A stretch of DNA of 17,543 nt from an uncultured Gardnerella sp. (GTDB lineage Bacteria > Actinomycetota > Actinomycetes > Actinomycetales > Bifidobacteriaceae), in contig CAMYPG010000011.1 in NCBI GenBank assembly GCA_947289115.1, positions 1 through 17,543 of the forward strand, in the 5' to 3' direction. Made by a program: the position numbers and the translations under genes. The notes under the pieces are model-generated. The model was not told the origin of the DNA. It searched no databases and saw nothing but the letters and a program-made list of their open reading frames with translations. The first letter of the stretch is position 1. Each line of letters opens with the position of its first letter. This document shows positions 11,270 through 17,543 of the stretch, in pieces.

Positions 11270-13579
11270 TTAAGCACCAAATTGAGTGCCGTCATTTTGA
11301 TTAGTAGACGGATTAACTGGTGGTTTAACAGTTCCAATAACAGTTCGAGGAGCAGGTGCAGTAGTCTGAATAGACGTATCAACAGGCATCTGATCAGACT
11401 GCTGGTTTTGTGAAGTTGCGTTATTGGAAGATTCAGAAAGTTCAGAAGCTTCACTCTGCTCATTCTTACCTTCAACGTTGCGCTTTAAACTTTCTGGAAT
11501 TTCAACAGGAGGAAGATCAGAATCTGGTCTTCTATCGTCCGAAAGCCAAAGAGTACGCTCAGGAGCCTTACGAATCTTACTGAAGATTTCCTTAAGTTCC
11601 TTCTCGTTAAGAGTTTCCTTAGCGAGCAACTGACGAACCAGCTCATCTAATACGTCACGATTATTGTTAATAATCTCCCACGCTTCAGTATGAGCAGTTT
11701 CGATAAGCTTATGAACTTCTTCATCGATTACTTCAGCAGTACGATTCGAGAACTTACGAGGTTGCAAAGAATCGAGTGAACCGGAAGAATCTTCGTCAGT
11801 ATCCATCCACTTAACAGCTCCAAGCTTCGCTGAGAAACCATATTCAACAACCATCTTACGAGCAATAGCAGTAGCTTTCTCAATGTCGTTAGAAGCACCA
11901 GTTGTTGGATCATGGAACACAACTTCCTCTGCTGTGCGTCCGCCCATAGCATATGCCATTTGATCCAATAATTCGTTGCGAGACTGCGAGTAACGGTCGC
12001 TTGTTGGCATCACAGCAGTGTAGCCAAGTGCGTGACCTCGCGGCAAAATCGTTACTTTAGTAACAGGATCCGTGTGGTGCAACGCAGCAGCAACAAGCGC
12101 ATGACCACCCTCATGGTAAGCAGTGTTACGCAATTCATCCAAAGCCATACCCTTAGACTTACGTCGAGGTCCTGCTTGAACACGATCAATTGCCTCATCA
12201 ATAGCGCGATTATCGATATATTGAGCACCAGATCGAGCGCAAAGCAACGCAGCTTCGTTAAGCACGTTAGCTAAGTCTGCACCAGTAAAACCAGGAGTGC
12301 GCACAGCAACCATATGAAGATCAACATCCGGCACAAAAGGCTTACCCTTAGCGTGAACCTTCAAAATTGCCTCGCGACCTTCCAAATCAGGAGCCTCAAC
12401 AGCCACCTGACGGTCAAAACGACCAGGACGAAGAAGTGCGGAATCAAGCACATCTGGACGGTTTGTTGCGGCAATAATAATCAAATTAGTGTCGTTGTCG
12501 AAGCCGTCCATCTCAACAAGCAGCTGATTAAGTGTCTGCTCGCGCTCATCATGACCGCCAGTCATGCCACTTCCGCGGCGACGACCAACAGCATCAATCT
12601 CATCGATAAAGATGATTGCAGGAGCATTCTTCTTAGCTTCGTCAAAAAGTTCACGAACGCGAGACGCGCCCAAGCCTACGAACATTTCCACGAAGTCAGA
12701 GCCAGCCATTGCATAGAACGGCACACCAGCTTCACCTGCAATAGCACGAGCCAACAAAGTCTTACCAGTTCCTGGAGGACCATAAAGCAGCACACCGCGC
12801 GGAATGCGAGCGCCCAAAGCCTTGTAGCGCGAAGGATCCTTCAAGAAGTCTTTAATCTCTTCAACTTCTTCAACAGCAGCTTGTTCGCCAGCAACGTCAG
12901 CAAACTTAGTTTTAGGAGTCTGACCTTCAAGCAACTTGCCACGGCCACGTCCGCCACCCATGCCAAGCATACTTCCACCGGCACCGCCTATTCTGCTAAA
13001 CATGAACCAAATCATGCCAAGGAAGAACAATATTGGAGCAAGCGAAGTAATCAAATACGAAATAATGCTAGATGACTGTAAGCTAGCAGTCCAGCCGTTA
13101 GAAGGCTTCGCCTTTTCGACTTCTTGTACAATTGACCTACCTTGTGCATACGCGTAGTAGAATTGCACATCCTTGCCAAAGTCACGCTTTTGCTTACTTC
13201 GTTTATCGAACTTCTTAAACGGACTATCAAGCGTAAGCTTAACTAACTGTTTATTGTCAATAATTTCCACATAACTTGCTTTATGAGATCGCACTAACTC
13301 AATACCATCCTGAGTATCGATAGTTTGCGATCCGTTATGAACAAACATTTGGAATCCGACAACTGAAAGCAACACAAGAAGCACAATCCACGTCCATGGC
13401 GACTGCCAGAAGGAACGACGATTGTTATGGTTGTTCTCGTTATTTTTATTATTCTTGCCCTGTTGACCGTTGTTTCGCTGATTCCTAGGGTTACGTGGAT
13501 TTAAAAACGGATTATTCCCGTTATTTCCACGCCCAGGACCGCCCATTGGGCCTTGCGGTGTCATAGGAGAAGCGCCCAT
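11270..13579 (-). CDS. ftsH: ATP-dependent zinc metalloprotease FtsH
   Basis: A membrane-anchored AAA+ hexameric protease that degrades misfolded membrane proteins and regulatory substrates. The 769-residue protein has a cytoplasmic Asn/Gly/Pro-rich start (1-60), a membrane helix at about 62-80, an outer domain to about 170, and a second helix at about 173-195. Walker A GPPGTGKT is at 267-274, the pore FVG at 300-302, and Walker B IIFIDE at 322-327. Arginine fingers are at R384 and R387, the zinc site HEGGH at 489-493, and the third ligand D565. The tail beyond 680 is Ser/Gln/Pro-rich and longer than in E. coli FtsH. ATG 13579 has AAAGGAG (complement of 13589-13595) 9 nt upstream. It follows hpt by 61 bp and ends in a strong terminator. 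Confidence 0.97.
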   Translation of the reverse strand: MGASPMTPQGPMGGPGRGNNGNNPFLNPRNPRNQRNNGQQGKNNKNNENNHNNRRSFWQSPWTWIVLLVLLSVVGFQMFVHNGSQTIDTQDGIELVRSHKASYVEIIDNKQLVKLTLDSPFKKFDKRSKQKRDFGKDVQFYYAYAQGRSIVQEVEKAKPSNGWTASLQSSSIISYLITSLAPILFFLGMIWFMFSRIGGAGGSMLGMGGGRGRGKLLEGQTPKTKFADVAGEQAAVEEVEEIKDFLKDPSRYKALGARIPRGVLLYGPPGTGKTLLARAIAGEAGVPFYAMAGSDFVEMFVGLGASRVRELFDEAKKNAPAIIFIDEIDAVGRRRGSGMTGGHDEREQTLNQLLVEMDGFDNDTNLIIIAATNRPDVLDSALLRPGRFDRQVAVEAPDLEGREAILKVHAKGKPFVPDVDLHMVAVRTPGFTGADLANVLNEAALLCARSGAQYIDNRAIDEAIDRVQAGPRRKSKGMALDELRNTAYHEGGHALVAAALHHTDPVTKVTILPRGHALGYTAVMPTSDRYSQSRNELLDQMAYAMGGRTAEEVVFHDPTTGASNDIEKATAIARKMVVEYGFSAKLGAVKWMDTDEDSSGSLDSLQPRKFSNRTAEVIDEEVHKLIETAHTEAWEIINNNRDVLDELVRQLLAKETLNEKELKEIFSKIRKAPERTLWLSDDRRPDSDLPPVEIPESLKRNVEGKNEQSEASELSESSNNATSQNQQSDQMPVDTSIQTTAPAPRTVIGTVKPPVNPSTNQNDGTQFGA

Positions 13580-13618
13580 GTAATAAGGCTCCTTTCAAAC
13601 TCCTCAATTTATATAAAA

Positions 13619-13632
13619 ATTCTGAATAGAAT
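13619..13632 (-). terminator. Weak hairpin after hpt, possible attenuator before ftsH
   Basis: ATTCT (13619-13623) and AGAAT (13628-13632) form a 5-bp stem, extended by a G-U and an A-U pair in the minus RNA. It has a 4-nt loop and is followed by UUUUAUAU, just after the hpt stop. The stem is short and AU-only at its core, so termination would at best be partial. Confidence 0.25.
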
Positions 13633-13640
13633 CTATAAAA

Positions 13641-14195
13641 TCAAGCACCATACACTGATGGCTTTAATACTGCAATACTATTGAGATTGCGGTAACGCTC
13701 ATCGTAGTCCATTCCGAAACCGACTACGAATGGGTCAGGAATTTCAAATCCCGAATAGTCGATTTGCACTTCTACTTCGCGTAGTGCTGGCTTACTTAGT
13801 AAAGCAAAAACTTTTACACTGTTAGCTCCGCGGCTTTTAAGCTCATCCACTAACCAAGCTAATGTGCGACCTGATTCAACAATATCCTCAACAATCAGCA
13901 CGTCACGCCCGCGCACGTCCGTGCTTAAATCTTGACGAACTGTAATCTGCCCGCTTGTTTGAGTACCACTGCCGTAGCTTGACAAACTCATAAAGTCCAT
14001 TGGCGCATTAACGCTCAGCTCTTGAGAAAAAACAGCAAGCGTATTAACAGCGCCTTTAAGCACTGCTACGAGCAAAATATTACGATTTTTGTAATCTTCG
14101 CTCACTTGCTTTGCAACCTCACGAATACGCTTCATAAGGTCTTCGTGGCTGATTAATTCATAGTCAATGTCATCTCGTATATCTGCAACTTGCAT
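13641..14195 (-). CDS. hpt: Hypoxanthine (guanine) phosphoribosyltransferase
   Basis: It salvages hypoxanthine and guanine to IMP and GMP using PRPP. The 184-residue protein shows VAVLKGA at 43-49, the flexible-loop SYG at 73-75, and the PRPP-binding signature VLIVEDIVESGRT at 99-111 with the acidic pair E103-D104. The C-terminal PDPFVVGFGMDYDERYRNL is typical of the family. The start is ATG 14195, giving MQVADIRDDIDYELIS, which fits homologues. The open frame extends further upstream to 14351, but those residues lie within tilS in another frame. The gene overlaps the end of tilS by 26 nt with only a weak ribosome-binding site, so translation is probably coupled. tilS-hpt-ftsH is a conserved order in Actinobacteria. 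Confidence 0.95.
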   Translation of the reverse strand: MQVADIRDDIDYELISHEDLMKRIREVAKQVSEDYKNRNILLVAVLKGAVNTLAVFSQELSVNAPMDFMSLSSYGSGTQTSGQITVRQDLSTDVRGRDVLIVEDIVESGRTLAWLVDELKSRGANSVKVFALLSKPALREVEVQIDYSGFEIPDPFVVGFGMDYDERYRNLNSIAVLKPSVYGA

Positions 14196-15288
14196 GTTCA
14201 CTATCTTGGCATAAACGAATGACGATATTGCGCGAGAGCCGAGTCGCTTCGTAATAATTTGGCAGCGAAAAAGGCTTCTGACCATGCCATTTTGTACATA
14301 GTTCGTCCACTGCCGATATGTGACTTGACGAGAAACGCAGACCAAGCTCACTTAACGCACGCACTATAATTCGTCTACGAATTGATGGATGATATTGCGC
14401 TAACTTCTCAGCTTTTAACCTAACAGTTTTCGCATTTTTATCAAATTCCATCACTTGTGAACTAGCTTCGTCAACTTGAGAATTAATATAGTCAAGATCG
14501 TCTCTAGCTATTTCAGCTCCACGAGAAAGCAAAGTAACCATATTTGCATTAAAAAATCGCGAAATATAAGGCATTAACGTGTGTCTAACTCGAGATCTCA
14601 ATGGATAATTTTCTGAAAGTTCCTCATTTTGCGAAATATCGTCACCATTTGTAGGATCATCCCACCATGAAATGCCTAAATCCTCGCAAATACCAGTAGT
14701 ATCTTCTCTACTAAGCTTAATAAGAGGCCTCGCAAAAAGCACGTTTTGACGCAATGTCACTGCTTTCATGCCAGCAACTGCTTCTAAACCTGCAGAATCT
14801 TTTAGCCCCATCATTACAGTTTCTGCTTGATCATTTGCAGTATGAGCTAGAAGCACGGCTGCAGCTCGCTGCTTTTTAGCGACCTCAATAATTGCTTGAT
14901 ACCTAGCATTTCTAGCAGCAGATTCTTCGCCTTCTCCCGAATCTTCAACGTTCACAGATTGAATATACACGTACTTTTCATCTATTCCAGATTGCAAACA
15001 ATGTTTAGCAGCAGTATTGGCAATTTCAGTTGAGTGTGGCTGCAAATGGTGATCTACTATTACGACACCGCAACGAATACCCCTACTTGCGCACACAATC
15101 ACGCTCAATGCTGTAAGTGCAAGAGAATCTCTACCTCCAGAGCACGCAATAAGAACCAGAGGAGCATCAACATCTGTCGCGTGATTGCCATGTTCGGAAA
15201 AACGCGCGTCTTGTGCACATAATGAAAGTTCGTCAAAACAATGCTTGATTGCGCCAATTCCTGCGCGTATGCGAGAAGAATACACCAT
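14170..15288 (-). CDS. tilS: tRNA(Ile)-lysidine synthase
   Basis: TilS attaches lysine to C34 of the AUA-reading isoleucine tRNA, changing its codon and charging identity, and is essential in most bacteria. The 372-residue protein carries the PP-loop ATP pyrophosphatase motif SGGRDS at 50-55, VDHHLQ at about 78-83, and LLAHTANDQAETVMMGL, the family's HtanDQaET segment. RPLIKLSRED follows in the middle. The C-terminal part is shorter and divergent, as in other actinobacterial TilS proteins. ATG 15288 is the first start and has only a weak AGAAG upstream. It lies 46 bp after dacB and overlaps hpt, so the three genes probably form one transcript. Confidence 0.95.
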   Translation of the reverse strand: MVYSSRIRAGIGAIKHCFDELSLCAQDARFSEHGNHATDVDAPLVLIACSGGRDSLALTALSVIVCASRGIRCGVVIVDHHLQPHSTEIANTAAKHCLQSGIDEKYVYIQSVNVEDSGEGEESAARNARYQAIIEVAKKQRAAAVLLAHTANDQAETVMMGLKDSAGLEAVAGMKAVTLRQNVLFARPLIKLSREDTTGICEDLGISWWDDPTNGDDISQNEELSENYPLRSRVRHTLMPYISRFFNANMVTLLSRGAEIARDDLDYINSQVDEASSQVMEFDKNAKTVRLKAEKLAQYHPSIRRRIIVRALSELGLRFSSSHISAVDELCTKWHGQKPFSLPNYYEATRLSRNIVIRLCQDSEHASCRYTR

Positions 15289-15334
15289 AGCTTCTAGTGT
15301 AGCGCGCCAATAATGCTAAATTGCAACTCATAAA

Positions 15335-17125
15335 TCATAGTTTTGGCAATTCTGCCATAAACTTATTAATCGCTACGAACGCTCCCCAAATATCAGCTGG
15401 CTGGTTCGCAACAACAGCGAAAGTTAGCACTCCACCACTTTTCCTAGATACATTACCAACCATAGAAGTAACTTCACTTAAAGAACCAGTCTTTACGCGA
15501 AGCATGCCGGCAGAAGATTCATCCGCTAAACGCTTTCTTGCTGTTCCAACTAAACCAGGAAGAGACAATCCTTCAGCAGCTGCAGCACCTCCAGAATCGG
15601 CTTTAATATTAAGCACTTGTACTTGAGCTAGCGTTGTTGCGCGCAACCTTGATTTTGGAGACAAGCCTGAGCAATCAGACATGTGCAAACCACGTATATC
15701 GATATTGAGCTTGCGCAATCCCTCTTTTACTGCCTGAACTGCACCCTCCGGAGAGTTGGATTTGTGAGTTGCAAGCGCAGTCAAACGACCAAACTCTTCC
15801 GCCAATGTGTTGTCTGAAATACGAAGCGTATATGCCATTATTTCGTTTAATGGTGCAGAAGAAACTTGTGCAATTAAACGCGAATTAGATGATATTAACG
15901 ATTGAGTTTCGCTTACTGGTATGACAAGATTTTCAGACTGTGCAGATTTATCTTCATTTTCAGAATCTTTATTGTTTTCAGAAGAATCATCTGCAGACGA
16001 GCCTGAACCGGAATTTTTTTCATCAGAAGCGGTTTTATTAGAATAATTACTTATAACTATTCCTTGTTTGCTTAATAATTTAGCAAAAACATGACCGACA
16101 CTTAAAGCAGGATGAGGATCAGAAAGCGGAAAATCTGTCATAGCGTCAGCGTCAACACCCTGCACTGAAAGGTCACGCTGACGAGCATCATCTATAGCCA
16201 AAGATGACGTTTGAGCATAAAAGCGGCGTTCAACATCTGTTTCATAAATCAAATCAGGAGCACGTTTTGCGCCAAACAATGAGTCATCAACAGCTAAAGA
16301 AACTGTGTGAATATTTTCAAGCTTCAACGCGTTGGCTGTTCTTCTCGCTAATGTCGTTAAACCTGCTCTGCCATTGACATGGTGCCAATCGTTTTCTCCA
16401 ATGCCAAGAAGCATGTCACCATTGCCGCGAAGCACAAGCTTTCTAGCATTCGTACTAGAAGCTCGTTCTGGTTCACCGCCTGTTTTAGGCAACAAAAATA
16501 CTTGAGTATCAAGAGTTGAACCCATGTCAAGAGTGCGAGAAGCTACGCTAGCAGTTAAAGTTTTAAGCGTTGACGCTGGCTCTCTTAAAGCATTTGGCTC
16601 ATGTGAAGCAACTACTCGCCCATTAGCATCCATAATTACTGCTGAAGTGCTGCTACTCATAGAAGCATCGGAAACCAACTCGTTAATAAGTTTTTGAGCT
16701 TGCGAATGATTTATTTCTTTACCATAAGTCACGCCTTTAGCTAGTGATTTAACTCGCAAAAGTGATTTAGGAGAAGAAATAGTTACAGCATAATGTTGTT
16801 TTCGCAACGTCAAAGGACCAGGAAGAATATCGTATACGTCAAGCAAAAAATAAGTAAAAATAATTGCTGCACTAACTATAACTGCTATAAATGCAATAAG
16901 CAATCGCCAACGAGAAGGATATTGGCTTCTTAAAACCATAGCAGCGTATTTACTTTTCTTCTGTGCGCTACTTGGTTTAATCTCACTGCTTGATTTAGAT
17001 TCACTACTTAGTTTTTTTTCACTACTTGGTTTAGGCTCGATACTTTTGTTGGGTTCGCCGCTTTGCGCTGGCGTGCTCGCATTAGGAATATTTAAGGCAT
17101 CGTTTAAGCCTTTATTACTTTCCAT
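15335..17125 (-). CDS. dacB: D-alanyl-D-alanine carboxypeptidase/endopeptidase (PBP4 family)
   Basis: A class C penicillin-binding protein that trims D-Ala or cuts peptide cross-links in peptidoglycan outside the membrane. All three active-site motifs are present in the 596-residue protein: STLK at 185-188 (nucleophile S185), SDN at 437-439 and KTG at 545-547. One membrane helix at about 73-95 anchors it, after a cytoplasmic tail of about 70 residues made largely of S-S-E-x-K repeats. A Ser/Asn/Glu/Asp-rich insert at about 364-400 separates the parts of the catalytic domain. AAAGGTG stands a few bases before ATG 17125. It opens the dacB-tilS-hpt group, an order conserved in Actinobacteria. 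Confidence 0.95.
   Translation of the reverse strand: MESNKGLNDALNIPNASTPAQSGEPNKSIEPKPSSEKKLSSESKSSSEIKPSSAQKKSKYAAMVLRSQYPSRWRLLIAFIAVIVSAAIIFTYFLLDVYDILPGPLTLRKQHYAVTISSPKSLLRVKSLAKGVTYGKEINHSQAQKLINELVSDASMSSSTSAVIMDANGRVVASHEPNALREPASTLKTLTASVASRTLDMGSTLDTQVFLLPKTGGEPERASSTNARKLVLRGNGDMLLGIGENDWHHVNGRAGLTTLARRTANALKLENIHTVSLAVDDSLFGAKRAPDLIYETDVERRFYAQTSSLAIDDARQRDLSVQGVDADAMTDFPLSDPHPALSVGHVFAKLLSKQGIVISNYSNKTASDEKNSGSGSSADDSSENNKDSENEDKSAQSENLVIPVSETQSLISSNSRLIAQVSSAPLNEIMAYTLRISDNTLAEEFGRLTALATHKSNSPEGAVQAVKEGLRKLNIDIRGLHMSDCSGLSPKSRLRATTLAQVQVLNIKADSGGAAAAEGLSLPGLVGTARKRLADESSAGMLRVKTGSLSEVTSMVGNVSRKSGGVLTFAVVANQPADIWGAFVAINKFMAELPKL
16958..17029 (-). repeat. Four tandem 18-bp units in the dacB N-terminus
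   Basis: These encode PSSEKK, LSSESK, SSSEIK and PSSAQK (residues 33-56), a six-residue x-S-S-[E/A]-x-K repeat in the cytoplasmic tail before the membrane helix. The repeated DNA CACTACTT with neighbouring T-rich runs reflects it. Confidence 0.6.
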
Positions 17126-17164
17126 GCGAGCACACCTTTAAATCGATTGCAAATACCGCGCTTA

Positions 17165-17170
17165 ACTATA
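17165..17170 (-). promoter_or_regulatory. Candidate -10 box of dacB
   Basis: TATAGT (complement of 17165-17170) is a near-consensus -10 about 40 bp before the dacB start. No good -35 was found at 16-18 bp, so the assignment is tentative. Confidence 0.3.
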
Positions 17171-17199
17171 CATTGCGCTTGCAACAAAGCGTGCGTAAG

Positions 17200-17543
17200 T
17201 TACGCAGTAATAGACGCGAATCTGCGCAAGTTTTCTACAATGCGAATCATGCGCTTATCCATTACTTTGCCACCAAGAATCACGCCAACAACCAGCACAA
17301 TCAAGCCGTTTACTACAAACAAAATGCTTGCAATCCACAGCAGTTGCGGCGCAAGAATCATAAACGCAATCGCAGCCGCAACCGAAGGAATCATGCAAAC
17401 TACAGAAAGAAGCATAAAGCCTATAGCTGCAAAACTTCGCCCGCCAGCACTTCCTTGCGGCCTAGAAAATGGCTTTTCGATTGATGCCACAGGGTACATT
17501 GCAATGCACGAAGAAATTAAGCCAATGCCTATGGAAGCAAAAG
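17200..17543 (-). CDS. C-terminal part of an integral membrane protein, 5' end beyond the window
   Basis: The frame is open from the right edge to the stop at 17200. An internal Met codon at 17499 could be mistaken for a start. However, the residues before it (FASIGIGLISSCIA) continue a membrane helix and there is no ribosome-binding site, so the gene is cut by the window. About 114 residues are visible, with three hydrophobic helices: the first at the edge, one within GFMLLSVVCMIPSVAAAIAF, and one within LLWIASILFVVNGLIVLVVG. A basic cytoplasmic end follows (GGKVMDKRMIRIVENLRRF). That tail resembles the end of ABC-2-type permeases, but no motif proves it. It lies 74 bp before dacB on the same strand. 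Confidence 0.7.
   Translation of the reverse strand, partial: FASIGIGLISSCIAMYPVASIEKPFSRPQGSAGGRSFAAIGFMLLSVVCMIPSVAAAIAFMILAPQLLWIASILFVVNGLIVLVVGVILGGKVMDKRMIRIVENLRRFASITA

Noticed and set aside
14196..14351. An N-terminally extended hpt starting at 14351
   Set aside because: The extra 52 residues lie inside tilS in another frame and do not resemble phosphoribosyltransferases. The normal family start is at 14195.
17200..17499. A complete 99-residue membrane protein starting at Met 17499
   Set aside because: The reading frame continues to the window edge through a hydrophobic helix and no ribosome-binding site precedes this Met, so it is an internal codon of a truncated gene.

Overview
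The window is a stretch of bacterial chromosome, AT-rich but carrying gene families typical of Actinobacteria (DUF3052, DUF3180, and the dacB-tilS-hpt-ftsH gene order). Low GC, an anaerobic class III ribonucleotide reductase and the bifidobacterial style of the proteins point to Bifidobacteriaceae, most likely Gardnerella. That assignment is inference from the sequence alone. Nearly all genes lie on the minus strand; I saw no tRNA, rRNA, insertion sequence, prophage or CRISPR.

Left edge (1-885): the first codons of a minus-strand gene leave the window at base 1. A short, very AT-rich plus-strand pair follows: a broken gene for a small exported peptide (299-468) and a 114-residue four-helix membrane protein (510-854). 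The pair looks like a decayed bacteriocin-type peptide with an immunity or transport partner, but no family could be assigned.

Anaerobic dNTP module (886-4400, minus): nrdD is followed by nrdG, its radical-SAM activase. A terminator-like 17-bp hairpin lies between them. Upstream of nrdD are two NrdR-type operators 32 bp apart, one covering the -35 region, plus an overlapping GTGA-N6-TCAC palindrome. A divergent DUF3052 gene (4500-4922, plus) looks leaderless, with an extended -10 ending 7 bp before its GTG.

Translation and RNA block (5156-9262, minus): ettA (ABC-F ribosome factor) and a DEAD-box RNA helicase with an RG-rich tail. The helicase has a strong terminator abutting its stop codon. 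A roughly 40-bp repeat occurs three times around it, and a 16-bp hairpin sits between the two genes.

Cell-envelope, tRNA and former folate block (9263-17543, minus): an incomplete membrane protein, dacB (PBP4), tilS, hpt, ftsH with its terminator, then a 411-codon gene and a DUF3180 membrane gene coupled by TAATG. In other Actinobacteria ftsH is followed by folE-folP-folB-folK-DUF3180. Here folE and folP are absent, and the 411-residue protein reads as a FolB-FolK fusion whose frame is intact but whose catalytic motifs are gone. This is the most interesting object in the window: either a late-stage relic or a repurposed protein.
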